A stretch of 64,000 nt of DNA, from contig CAIIXF020000001.1 of assembly GCA_903813345.2 (NCBI GenBank), positions 28,449,915-28,513,914 on the forward strand. The letters are read 5' to 3'. This stretch comes from Owenia fusiformis. Its lineage: Eukaryota; Annelida; Polychaeta; Sabellida; Oweniidae. The notes below the pieces were generated by a model, which saw nothing but the letters and a program-made list of their open reading frames with translations, ran no database searches and had not been told where the DNA came from. The translations under genes and the position numbers were made by a program. Positions within the stretch are counted from its first letter, which is position 1. Every line of letters begins with the position of its first letter. Below are positions 22,828 through 34,129 of this stretch, piece by piece.

Positions 22828-25800
22828 ATGTTGATGCTTCTGGTCACTCTGGTAGCTGCGTGTGCAGTGGTGAAAGGTAAATAAATTAAAATCAATAAAT
22901 TATTAAATATTTGATATTTTAGGGAATTACATATCCGGCCCAAACATGAGTGAACAACAAATTGTATACAATCTTATATTAAAATGTTCATAACTGTCTC
23001 ACAATCAAGCAAAACTTGGGGCTCATCGACTTAATTTTTATCTAAGAATATAGTAGTAGCTTGAACAAATGAATCTACATTTACCGTCAGACTTATATAG
23101 CTCTTTATTCTTTTTATCGAACCGTTTGTTATTATTTGTTTCTGATAAAATAAGATTTGCGTATTCTTTTTCCAGGGCAAACCACAGGGACATGCCCTAG
23201 CGTTGTAGGTTTTCCCAAGAATGGCGGGGGAGAGGTGAAGTCGTTGCCTGACACTGGTGGAAATTGGGCAAATCTTATGACTGATAATGTTTTCCCGTGT
23301 AATGGTGTCGTGAAATCATGGACATATTATAGGTATTAATAAAATGAGAACAACGCTCATTATACTAATACTACATATGTGCTATGATATGTTAAAGGCA
23401 GAGTAGAATGAATGGTTTATGTGAAGGATACATAAAATGTCGCACCACTAGACTCACCTAAAGAAATGACTAGATACGTTATGATATTTAAAGTGTCCCA
23501 CCTCCTTTCATTTAATTGCAGAACAATAACTGATTTAATATGGCCCTCAGTGATATGATATGTTTTGCTAATACTTTCCTCCTCAGGAACAACCCTACCG
23601 ATGCTGCCTTTGTGTCTGTATGGAGAATCGTACAAAATGGCGTATTCAAGCTTATCTTTAAAACAGAATTGCCAGCAACTACCGTTGGAAAGCATACAGT
23701 TCCCGTCAGTCCTGAGGTATTTACACATATTTATATACAATGCACTCCAACAGCAATCGAAAGGTCTCGTTTTAGGTATTTGAGTATGTTCAAAAAGAGA
23801 GGCTCGGCATTCTCCGTCAGATTGAATCGGCAAAATTCGGTTGTATGGCTTAACTTCGGCTGCATGACCAACCTCGATTGAATGGAAAAGATGCTGTCCC
23901 ATTACCCTGCGTGCAGAGTCTAGTTAAACTACACTCTGCCTAGTAGAGACCATATTGCAGTTTAGTAGCCCCGCCCCCACGACAGGTACCGGTGACAGTT
24001 TGGGTAATAAACAACTTTTGACCTACACGCTGACCTTTCTTCCACCAATCAGCGAAACATGTGCCAAATGCGTTCTAATTAAATATGCGCATGTCATTGG
24101 CTCAACGATGACGTCAGAAGGAATGACCATATATAGAACGTCGGTCAATTTTGGCCGACGAACACTGATTGGCGCGGTGAGTTCACAGGTTTATTTTAGT
24201 TTGAAAGAGTGAAGACGAAGCTCTCTTTTAAGAAGTGAAGTCAAACGAATGCAAAGGGTACTGTCCCATTTGAGTATATATTCAAAAATTGATATGGCAT
24301 ATTGTATTGCATGTTTTAGTTGTCATATGTACCATGTGTACAATATGTGTTTGTTCTAATTTAGGCGCCCGTACAGAAGGGAGACTTTATAGGAATCCAT
24401 TTCTCGAGGAGTGCTTCTAAATGTGGAGTGGCAAATGCTAATTTATATCAGGGAGAACATCCTGAACTATTATTAGAAGATTATTTCTTTACGTTGAACG
24501 TAGGGGTAAGATCTTTATTTGGAAAATACATAAATGCGTGTGACACGTTTTTCATTGTATTTTTATTTCAGATATCGTTAAAACTGCCTTTTCAGGTGTA
24601 AACTCTAATAAACAGGGTCCCATGTTTATGAAATTCATGTCATATAATTTTTTTCTTGATTGTAGTTCTATGATGACCAATTTACGGTTGGTGCGGAGTT
24701 TAACTTTGCTCCAAATAATCAGATGAATTTCGTAAAAAGAACATATGCAATACAAGCGGAATTTGAAGGAGGTATTGTATATAATCAGAGTATTCCTAAG
24801 CATCCTTTTCAATAATGGACGGTTCAGAATAATGATTATTTATCATGCAAAATCACTATTTTGACTATTTTAGACGACGCCACTGCAAGTCAAGATCCTA
24901 TATTTGACAATGCAAAATGTCACACCCTTGATGCTGTCCCTGTAAACGCGCTTATGAAGGAGTTACCACAAAGCGGGGATAACTGGGCAAACCTACAGGT
25001 GCCCGGTTTTTCTTTTCTTAGATTTCTTTGTTAATCAAACTGATGTAAATAAGAATCAAATGCCTCAGTCACATTTGATCTACGGCAACCGTATACGGCG
25101 GCTGTAGCTTCTCAAAATCGAGAGAAATATCCAGCATAAAACATAGGGATAAACAGTACAGTGTACTATGTATGTAGATTTTGTGTATATCAACTTTGTA
25201 AAGCTACGGCCGCCGCACGCCCACCGTATAGCAGATGTGACATAGGCTTTATTGAAAACTCTCACACTTCTCAAATCTCATTCTTGTGAGTGTTTGTACC
25301 TTTTAAGAAAAATGTTCTTGTAAACGCTAAAATAGAAAAACGACTTTCAGATAAAATTTCTTATACCCCACGTCCCGTCTCACATTTTGTCGTCATCTCT
25401 ATTCTACTGCCTTTAAGGTAGGAGATATCTTTCCGTGTGATGGTGTGGTTACTGGATATGAATACTACCGCCATCCTGGCTCAAAAGGCACGGCATTCGT
25501 TGGCATTTGGGAATATAGCGGTCCAGGAAAATACGAATATACTCTTAAGCACAAAACTGCCTTACCTTGGGACGCTTCACAAGGAGAACAAGGAGGACTT
25601 GTCAAAGTTTCGATACCGCAAGAGGCTTATGTAAGAAGGATAGCAATGTTGACAAAAATATTAAATTTATTTTTGAAATTATTTTGATCAAACTGTTCGT
25701 CCTACTCCACACAATTAACATTACGGTTTATTTTGAAATGTTTCCAAACAAAATTTTAGCTCAGGGTGAATCAACTGGATGTTTTGGGAGTGTTCTACTC

Positions 25801-28035
25801 AAAAGATGATCCAGTTGGTGTCATATCGAATGCAAATCCTTGGCAAGCTGCGACGGATAATATTTCTTATACTACGATGTATGACACCCTTAATATCAAG
25901 TCGTAAGTGACATTCTCGATCTAGTTGGTTATCTTTTATTCATTTTAAAAGCTTATATCCTCAAAACATATATAGTTTGTAAAATATAGTGACATGCGGC
26001 AAATATTATATTTGTAAATACTAGCCACGTTTAAATTTTAAGTATCCATTTTATTACATTTTTAGGTACGATGAAGACTTCAAAGTAGGAGGAGCGTATG
26101 ATTGGGATCAACCTTCCTTGTGGATTGTGCCTAGATTATATGCACTTAAAGCTTTATTTAAAGAAGGTGAGTGTTGGTTGTTGAAAAATGTTTCTGATTT
26201 GGATGGCATTGACCATGGCTCCAGTTAGTTATATTACGCATTCTCTTCAATTAAATCAGTCTATTTCCTCAACTATTTACAAAATCATACTTTGCACAAT
26301 TTCATGTACACTTTTTATAATATTTCACAAATCATTGTAAATACCATTATGTGGCACCTAAGACTCCCTCTTGGGGGGTCATTGCCACTGCAACCTGGAA
26401 ATATGTTACAATGATTTTAATTTAAAATAAGTTTCACCTAGGATGACCATCGATGGGATTCGATTTAAATAACATAATATACATGTACAGGGTGTTTCAT
26501 AATGACCGTCCCCCCCATCCACAGCCAATCCTAGATCACGTGGCCCATAATCTATATACCATAGTAAAGGTTATTCAATTCTGGACTTATGTGCCCAATT
26601 TTAGCATGACTGGTCAATGAGAAGATAATTTGTAAACTTATGTTTGATAATCACAATACCCTCAATGTGTGTGATTTATGGCTACCATTTCTAATGGATT
26701 TGAAGAGAGGAGCACATTGCTATATAATCCATTGAATCGCAAAGAGCTCTCTGGGTATTTCTTTGAAGTATTCTATACTTTTGTCTTTTAAATATCATTG
26801 GGATATATCCTCAGCATCCATCAAATGTTATAAGTTGTACATCACTATAGATAATAGTGTATTGAGGCATGGTTACCATAGCTGTTTGCATGGTACATGG
26901 CTAATTTTGAAAAAAAGTAGATATCAGATTCTATGCTTAAGGTAAAATGGGTACCTTTTTTAAAGGTATGTACCAAGTTGTAAAGATTGTTGAGCTTATT
27001 CAAAGTTCTTTTAATTAGTCCAGAATTAAACAAGCTTTCGTATGATATATAACATATGCTGGTATGCTATTTGGGATTGATGGTTGATGGGGGACGGTCA
27101 TTATGAAACACCCTGTATAATCGTTCAATATTGTATGATTTAATAAACCGCAATAGACAATCAATCACTGCAATCGACACAATATTTAGAAATGAGACCG
27201 CAAATACAATTTCATATACAGGGTGTTCATAAGTAATTACACTAGGTCGCCCAATTTTGGTCTTCAGCCAATCGTTCAAAATTTTGCACATATTATCAGG
27301 GATGTTATTATGGGAAAAATTAATAATACTTTTCACTTGTCAAGAGTAACACTTAGTATTACAACACATAGTACTTACGTTAATATGATGTTTTAAGAAT
27401 GTGGTCCAGATGTGGTATTTGCGGTTGATAACAGCTACAGTATAAATCGAGGAGTATTGAAAAACGTGACAGTGTTAATGGCAAACATAGTCAATCAGTT
27501 CGAAGTTGGCCCTGATGAGAGAGAAGCGCAGTTTGCAGCACTGGTATTCGACAAGACCGTCAAAGACCAGTTTTTCTTCGATACTAACAACACGAAAGAT
27601 GGAGTTTTGGACAATATTGCTGGTTTATATATTGAGTTAGACGGGAAGAGAACAAGAACAGATAGAGCTCTTAAGAAGATTAGTAAGAATTACTTGAATA
27701 AAAATGGAGATCGGCCTAACAATAAGAATTTTGTTTGTATCATAACCGATGGTGTTACATATCCAAAACGGTTTAAGTCAAAAGCTGTGGCACTGGCTAG
27801 GAAACTTGAGGGACATCCCTACAATGCAGATGTCATTGTGGTTGGCTTACCCCACAGGCGAGCTAAAGACCCTGGGACCCACTGGAATGATCTTGCTACC
27901 GACCCCGATGAAGAACACATGTTCCTGCCACCTATTTATGAAGTTGCTGAGTTAAGCCTCGCAAAAGCCATAGCATCTAAGATAGCCTCATTTGCTTGTA
28001 ATAAAAAAGCCCCAGTGGCTTGTAATGAAGAATAA
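22828..28035 (+). CDS. Secreted two-module protein with C-terminal VWA domain, ten exons
   Basis: Coding exons are 22828-22876, 23176-23332, 23587-23716, 24365-24505, 24666-24771, 24874-24998, 25418-25630, 25760-25902, 26066-26166 and 27398-28035. All have GT/AG borders and compatible phases, giving 600 residues. Exon 1 encodes a signal peptide (MLMLLVTLVAACAVVK). Residues 17-194 and 195-388 are two copies of one module. Shared marks are GNWANL/DNWANL, FPCNGVV/FPCDGVV, TYYR/EYYR, FVSVW/FVGIW, and YDDQFTVG/YDEDFKVG. I do not recognise the module; its strands suggest a β-rich fold. Residues 389-600 form a VWA domain with MIDAS motif DNSYS (D399, S401, S403), a Thr in GKRTRTD and ITDG, so metal-dependent ligand binding is plausible. 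The introns after exons 1, 5 and 9 are all phase 1. No transmembrane segment follows the VWA domain, so secretion is expected. Confidence 0.88.
23840..24260 (+). repeat. Dispersed repeat in and beyond exon 3/intron 3 of the VWA gene
   Basis: The segment ACCTCGATTGAATGGAAAAG (near 23872) and the following GATGCTGTCCCATT recur in inverse orientation at about 57285-57330. AGAAGTGAAGTCAAACGAATG (near 24225) recurs directly at about 57711. The CCCTGCRYGCAG...CTCTAGTT block is also shared (23903 and about 57676). This is an interspersed element of unknown class in intron 3. Confidence 0.6.
24096..24136 (+). promoter_or_regulatory. CCAAT + CRE + TATA cluster inside intron 3
   Basis: ATTGG (inverted CCAAT, 24096-24100), the palindromic CRE TGACGTCA (24109-24116) and TATATAG (24130-24136) occur within 41 bp, in the order and spacing of a Pol II core promoter. 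A second ATTGGCGCGG lies about 35 bp downstream. It sits in a dispersed repeat, so it may be the promoter of a mobile element rather than an internal promoter of the host gene. Motif evidence only. Confidence 0.35.
26488..27115. mobile_element. Mariner-like MITE in the last intron of the VWA gene
   Basis: TA|CAGGGTGTTTCATAATGACC at the left is mirrored exactly at the right, GGTCATTATGAAACACCCTG|TA. This gives TIRs of about 27 bp and a TA target duplication. A related terminus, CAGGGTGTTCATAAGTAATT, follows at about 27219, probably one end of another copy. There is no transposase ORF. Confidence 0.8.
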
Positions 28036-28114
28036 TAATGATGTACGAGTATATCTCAAATACTGCATAAAATTGTACGTTCTTTTTTATTAAACCCAGA
28101 TGAGGCCATCGTCC

Positions 28115-28120
28115 AATAAA
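28115..28120 (+). terminator. Polyadenylation signal of the VWA gene
   Basis: AATAAA lies 80 nt after the stop codon. Confidence 0.7.
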
Positions 28121-28857
28121 TATAAAGTCTGAGGACTATAGGCCTACATCCTTTCAACACAGGTCCTCCGGATCTGGGTTCCGAAGATGTAGAGTCTAAC
28201 CTGGAGTATATGCTCTATATATTGTGAAAGAATATATCCCTAGACAAAATATATACTTACAGGGTAATAGATACGTTATAACGCAGTGAACGAATAGATA
28301 GTCGAGTTTTAGGTCCTAGTTTTATGCTCATCTAAGTATACTGATGTCGTCAGAAAAATCGTTCTTTTTTGTTTTTTTCAATATTTTATTCAACGCATTT
28401 CCAAAGATAATTATTATAAAAATACATGTTCAGAGGACAGATACTTTTCCTCCAGACAATTCTTATTTTCTTGTTATACACGTCCCCATGGTGAATTCTT
28501 CAGCCATTGTTTCAAAACAAAATAGATTAGGATGTACCATTAATAGATGCGTGTGACAACAAAAATTATTTGAAATAAGTTCCCAATTTTTGAATTTTCG
28601 AACAAAAACAACTTTTTAATTAAAAAATTAAAAAAAGTAAGATAAATATTTTGCAATTTCAACGCACAGATTTTTCACTAATGATTTTCAACACGTTCAC
28701 GGTACAGACAAAACACCTTTTTCTGTAGATTTTTGGGGCTCCAATGCCATTTTTTTTCAAACTTTCTATTATCATTAACCTTTTTGAATGGTTTATAAAA
28801 TGCACTTGCCTGCTGATTGGAACCACAGGAAATAATGTCATTGAAAAATAGAATAAG
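28121..28857. other. Convergent intergenic spacer
   Basis: This spacer lies between the 3' ends of the VWA gene (+) and the first cGAS-like gene (-). Nothing was recognised. Confidence 0.5.
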
Positions 28858-28863
28858 TTTATT
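28858..28863 (-). terminator. Polyadenylation signal of cGAS-like gene 1
   Basis: On the minus strand, AATAAA lies just downstream of the stop codon (33 nt). The corresponding hexamer in copy 2 reads AACAAA, so that gene may use another signal. Confidence 0.55.
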
Positions 28864-28895
28864 ATTAACATGCTAACGAATGCACAAGGGTGAAG

Positions 28896-30313
28896 TTATT
28901 GCCATCCATCAAGTTTATACGGTTCTAAACAATCCAACATCTTCACTAGTGCAGCTGAATCAGGAACATTATGAGTTTTGAATTGCTCCCTTATGTATTT
29001 TATCCATGGTATCCACTCCTGTCTCCATTGAGGATGAGACGCTACACTATCAGAAAGTAGTTCCAATCTGAACATGTTCCGACAGCCTGCCATGTCAATT
29101 CGACCAGCAGTATCAACCATCGGGAAGTCAACATCTGGTAGTTTGGTACCTCTGTCATCCTTTACAGAGTCTGCATTATCCCACGCATACTTAGTGTCAT
29201 ATATACGATGTAGGTTAGCAACAATTTCTCTGAAGCACTTGCCAATCTTGCTGGGTTCGTCAGATTGCTCATTAAGACATTTTTCATAGTGACGTTTCAC
29301 TGCAGTTGTCAGCATGTAGGTATCCGACCTCGGTGAGAACACCTCCGTCATGAAGTACTTCAACACGAACACAATCTGCCTATGGGCATCGTCAAGTCCT
29401 TGTTTATTAGCTGGTTTCTCGCAAATTGACATTGTCCAATGAAACGCTGAATCAGAAAAGTCACAATTCGAACAATGGTCTTGACGAATAGGGTCAACAG
29501 GTACCAGGATCAGTCTTCCATTCTCAGTGTGTTTATGGTGTACACAGAGGCACAGATCGACCTCAGTTGGACAAACGGGGGCCTTGAGTAATGTCACTGT
29601 AACAGAGGGACCAGTTGTGTCTACTGAAAACTTCTCATAATCATCTTTCCCGTTTATGTATTCAAGACATCTCATCACAGCCTTCTGGAAAACAACATAG
29701 ACGTAAATACTAATTGAACCGGTCTTGGGATCGATCACTGGCAGTTCTTGTGATAGTTCATCACCGAGTTCAGTGTGGAGTTCTTGAAAAATAGCAATCA
29801 AAGCATCGGTTTTCAAGGTCACTTGTCCACTCTTTGTACCATGGATGTCACGTGTGTCGTTCGTGTCGATCTTACTATCCACGGAGAGTGCCCATAACAG
29901 AAGGAAATCAAATTCGTCAGGATTCATAATCTTCAAACCTTTATAGAAGCTACCAGATTTCACCATTTGTACATCAAAAATACCAGGGTACAACTCATGT
30001 AGTGTTTTAATGACATCGTGTACGAACGCTTCTACGTATTCTCGTTGTTGCTCCACGGCAGCATCGGTGTAGTTCACCCGGATCTTCTTGGCGACAAAGT
30101 CAATAAATTTAGCTAAACTCATGTTTTCAATCTCTCGTTGTTGTTCATCTTGGGTTGGGTTATCACCACATTTAGACCCACTTGCCGCTATTTGTTTAGA
30201 GTCGTGAATCGTTGCTTTCTCATTATCAGCATCCTCACATTTGATAGCTGCTTGTAGTTTGTCATGTAAACCATCTGTCTCAGGTTCAGTGTTCTTAGAT
30301 TCACACCGGAGCC
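28896..30313 (-). CDS. cGAS-like / Mab-21 nucleotidyltransferase, catalytic exon (copy 1)
   Basis: A long terminal exon of about 471 residues begins after a strong acceptor: TGACTAAT branch-like motif, then ATCATTACAG|GGCTCC. There is no ATG near the frame's start, so an upstream exon must supply the N-terminus. After an acidic linker, the nucleotidyltransferase core has the P-loop-like KSGSFYKG, then NPDEFDFLL with the first two metal-binding acids (E-x-D). The third acid is in PTEVDLCL. These are the G-S, E/D-x-D and D motifs of active cGAS-like receptors, all intact. The C-terminal Mab-21 helical half follows (QIVFVLKYFMTEVF, CFREIVANLHRIYD). By family knowledge, such enzymes sense nucleic acid and make cyclic dinucleotides for STING signalling. 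Some Mab-21 relatives are not enzymes, but the complete triad argues for activity. The preceding intron holds two mobile elements. Confidence 0.88.
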
Positions 30314-30396
30314 CTGTAATGATATTAGTCAATGTAAATTAAACAGAATCGTACACTTTTTAGTGAGTCGTCTAGCTTTGCTGATTTTATGCATTA

Positions 30397-31456
30397 CAGG
30401 GTGGGCCAATAAAAACTGGAACATTTTTCTATTTATTCAATTGTCTTTATTTTTGCAAATTCAGATAATGGTAAAGTGATTATTTGTGAAAATATCTCAG
30501 AAGATAAAAATATGAATGTATGATTATTTTTGGCTTGTCATGGTCATGATCTGTATTCTGCGTGTGTCATGAAACATTTCAAAATCTTCTCTGCTTGAAA
30601 CATCCTGCTGAAAACACGGTATCTTTTATACCATACAATATGTACCCTTCAATTTCCATAAATTAAAACAAATGTAATTATCTCTAGGAGAAGCAAGACA
30701 TGTCTCCCTTGGGTAATATAGCTTAATTGACCTCGTTTTTTTAAAAAAAACTGGCACAAGATGTCTCAAAACCTGTCATTTAAGCCATGTATGACTGTCA
30801 AATACAGCTCTGAAACTGATTGTTCAGGTGGGCAGAGGTTCAGGAAACCCTTGTGTTAGGTAAAAAAAATTGGAACAGTTTTCTATCTATTGTAACATTT
30901 TTGTTGGTCATGTATTATCTTCAATGCTTTAGAAAATTGAAAAACAATTCATTGACAGCTTGTGTAAATATGAATATACAAGCTCAACATTTAATTACTG
31001 AACATGTCCTCCACCCACCTGAACAATCAGCCGAGCTGTATTTGGCAGTCGTGAATGGCTTAAACGATATTGTGCCAGTTTTGAAAAAAACTGAGGTCAG
31101 TTAAGCTATATTATCCAAAGGAGACATGTCTAGCTTCTCCTAGAGATAACTACATTTGTTTTAATTGATAGAAATTGTGTTGAACCCATTTGAAGGGCAT
31201 ATATTGTATGGTATGAGATACTGTATCTTTCAGCATTGATGTCTCAAGCAGAGAAAATTTGGAAATTTTTCATGACGCACACAGTATACAGATAATGACC
31301 GTGACAAGCCAAAAATAATCATACATACATATTTTTATCTTTAACATTTTCACAAATAATCATTTTATCATTATCTGATTTTTTGTTGACTGAACTGCAA
31401 TAATAAAGAAAATTTAGTAAATAGAAAAATGTTCCAATTTTTATTGGCCCACCCTG
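30397..31456. mobile_element. Foldback element (mariner-like) in intron of cGAS-like gene 1
   Basis: TA|CAGGGTGGGCCAATAAAA at the left is mirrored by TTTTATTGGCCCACCCTG|TA at the right, with one mismatch in the first 28 bp. Arms of about 350 bp mirror each other, e.g. AGGAGAAGCAAGACATGTCT against AGACATGTCTAGCTTCTCCT. Copy 2 of the duplication lacks the element: its intron continues from GCTGATTTTATGCA straight into ATCAATATT. It is therefore a post-duplication insertion. There is no transposase ORF; the 94-codon ORF at 30820-31104 spans the loop and is not a known protein. Confidence 0.85.
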
Positions 31457-31482
31457 TACATCAATATTCAATGTATTTGATC

Positions 31483-32511
31483 CAAGGGAAAGATCAATAC
31501 CCGGTGATTTCAGCGGGAAGTGGCGTTTCGTTCAGTGGATGAGCTGCGCGCGCACGCATAAATGTGATTATAAGCTTTGAACCGAGACAAGGGAACCGAG
31601 AGATATTCACGATTGATATGCACATTTTTGATTGTGCCATTGCTTTTCCATTGCTCAATCCATGTATTGATAGAAGTAACATTAATAATGCAGATTGGTT
31701 TACTTTCAATACATGGCAGACACTACATATCGGTCTATTAAATACCAGTTTGTGCCTTAGATAGTTTTATATTTCCATCCACGGCCTGGAGCCTGGGTGT
31801 GTTTGTCTCTTGTGTTTGTGCTTGTGCATGGACTTCTAATCACTAGCAGAATATAACATGATGCAAACTCGACATTATAACTCATGCTGTAACATTTTGA
31901 CTTTGCTGGAAAACAATAGGAATTATTTTTCTTGCCAATCAATCATGAATCACAATCAAAATTTCACTATGATCAATCAGGCAATGGTCCAAATCATGAA
32001 GTTATAACATTATATGATATTCAGCAAGAAGTCCGGTAGAAATACAGAATATTTAAACATCAAAGCTGAAAGTTAAAAGCTAATCTGTCAATTTTCTGTC
32101 TGCAAAAGAGCGTTTACATTTGACACAATAACAGACTGAGTCTTTGAAATCTAGGATTCCCCAGGAAAATATGACGTCATACTAATTAGCATAAGGATTT
32201 CCCTATTGGTATGGGTCGAGCCTTGTTCGAAAACACAATCCATAAATACATGCTAATTTCTAAGGAGATAGGAAGTGTATAACGTGTTTATCGATTTTGT
32301 TCAAAGATTTAATCAATTATCAAATTGTTTAAGTGGATAAAGTGGTAACACTTGCTTCAATTCATAGCGTAATCGACGGATAGAAACTGACCGAATTCCC
32401 GATATCCTACCCCGTATTACTGTAGGCTATAAGCACAGTGACCTACAGAGGGCGCTATCACAAACAAGTACTGCACGAACCGATAAATTCCCGGGTATTG
32501 TAACGCCCTTG
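31483..32511. mobile_element. 7-bp-TSD DNA element, copy A
   Basis: The exact 7-bp duplication TTTGATC flanks it (31476-31482 and 32512-32518). The paralogous intron in copy 2 has TTTGATC once, confirming the insertion. The left end reads CAAGGGAAAGATCAATACCC. The right end, on the other strand, reads CAAGGGCGTTACAATACCCG. These are imperfect TIRs with CAAGGG and CAATACCCGG in common. It is 1029 bp with no transposase. It lies in the intron of cGAS-like gene 1. Confidence 0.9.
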
Positions 32512-32676
32512 TTTGATCTACTCGGCCTTCTTTAAAGAAGTATCATGTGCATGGGTTACTGTAAATGAAATAGACAAAATATCAAGGAAATGCTGAACAA
32601 ATATGAATATACAGTCGTTGATATGATTTGGATAAAACCTACATGGATTTTATAAATGAAAACATAGCATTGATAC

Positions 32677-33433
32677 CATGTGATCTTTCTTTGTTCTTCG
32701 CCTGATGGATCAACTCGGTGACCAGTTTTGTTGTTCTTCTATAAGACACCAATAATCTCGCCTTTGTCATGAAAAGATCAGTTACTAAGGCAGTCGTCAT
32801 ATCTTCTCTTGGATGCCACATTTTTTCTATCGAGGCAATCTTCGCTAGAAGTTCGGGCCTGCGGTTACGTAAGCTTTGAAATTTGTCATCCAATCTATTA
32901 AATTGTCCCATTGCCTGTGCAAGTAACTGTTGTTTTGTTTCAGCTGATACTGTTGTATCTTTAATATCATCACGTGCTTTTGTTTCTTTTAAGGGATCCT
33001 TTTGCGCAATATCAGTGGCATTTGGGGCATCTTTCATACTCGCGTCCTTATTAGCAGATGTAATGTCGAGTAACTGTCCAATTGGAGATTCTTTTGAGAA
33101 TGTTAGAAACTGTAGGTCAAGTAATAATGAAGACGATAGTTCGGAATCGAAGCCTTTGTCTTCGGCCCCATACACAGTATCTCTGAACGACCGAACGAGA
33201 TCGTAATTAAGGTCCCCGAGTTGCGCTAGTTCGTGAAGTTTGAAGTATACGTCGCTTGTCAACATGCTTCTTTGAAGATTCCTTAGCATGTTTGGAAAAA
33301 TCGAATTCGCTGCCTCTTCCCGAAGGAGTTGTTTGAAATAAGTTGTATTCTTCCTTGCTATTAATGCTTTTAAAGCCTGTCGCCATAAATCATCAATTAT
33401 GGCCTTTTTGATTGTCTGTTCCACATTCTCCAT
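32677..33433 (-). CDS. Helical N-terminal exon paired with cGAS-like gene 1
   Basis: The start is ATG 33433. It is conserved in copy 2 and follows an acceptor ending at 33452 (ATATTTCCAG|G); the in-frame ATG at 33475 would lie upstream of that acceptor. Residues 1-110 are dense amphipathic helix (LWRQALKALI, YFKQLLREE, MLRNLQRSM, YFKLHELAQLGDLNYDLV). A polar linker rich in D, K and T follows, then a second helical region (KQQLLAQAMGQFNRL, KARLLVSYRRTTKLVTELI). I recognise no named domain. A small helical-bundle adaptor is one possibility. The donor CATG|GTATCA at 32677/32676 is phase 1 and joins the catalytic exon in frame, giving one protein of 724 residues. The alternative is a separate gene ending at the TAG at 32639. 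Confidence 0.65.
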
Positions 33434-33451
33434 CTTATTTTGAAATAAATC

Positions 33452-34129
33452 CTGGAAATATAGAGATTTCTCCATGACCTTCTTACTGTGATTAGGATAT
33501 GTGAAAGCTGCTTAAAAGATTATACTTTGCTAATCTTCCTGACCAAAAATAGAACATCCGAGTCATTCATTTTTCACAAAATATTTGGCCCACCGGTTCC
33601 GTTTTCCTGACGATGTTGAACCAGCCCATGTAATGGTCCTAATGATACTCTCCAAATTCTTCAATTTTTAAAATATAAATTATCAATGTTAGCCTTATGT
33701 TAGCACACATAATATTGCGTTTCTGTAGACTGTTTAATATATCCATGTGGTTCCAATATATTCACGATGATCAATGATTTCGAAGTCACAGTTTGACAGC
33801 GATTTGTTTAACTTACATAGACTGTACAGATGTGGAGAGCATGACCAAATGTTTCCACATTTTGGCGCGGGACTGCACAGTAAAATAAAACTGATATAAA
33901 TGTGCTAATATCATTTATATACTACAGTATACGCACCCTGATTAATTTACTTCCTGGTTGCTACCATATATTGTACCCTTATTTGAACTCAATACAGGTA
34001 AACAAGTTTTGGTCTATTGAGATGCATGTAAAATTAACAATACTTTCTCTCAATCCCAATCCATTGAATCCTGTTTTTATTCTGATCGTGCAGTCCTAGA
34101 ATGAAGAAATGATCCTGGCCTAGTTGTAG
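33452..34129 (-). other. 5' flank of cGAS-like gene 1
   Basis: Non-coding sequence, partly alignable with 43990-44900 in copy 2 (e.g. ATATGTGAAAGCTG). An acceptor immediately upstream of the helical exon implies a further 5' exon, probably non-coding. It was not identified. Confidence 0.4.

Noticed and set aside
23417-23902. 161-codon ORF on the minus strand
   Set aside because: It is antisense to exon 3 of the VWA gene and runs into a dispersed repeat. No protein family was recognised.
30820-31104. 94-codon ORF in the foldback element
   Set aside because: It spans the arm and loop of a non-coding hairpin element and has no transposase motifs.
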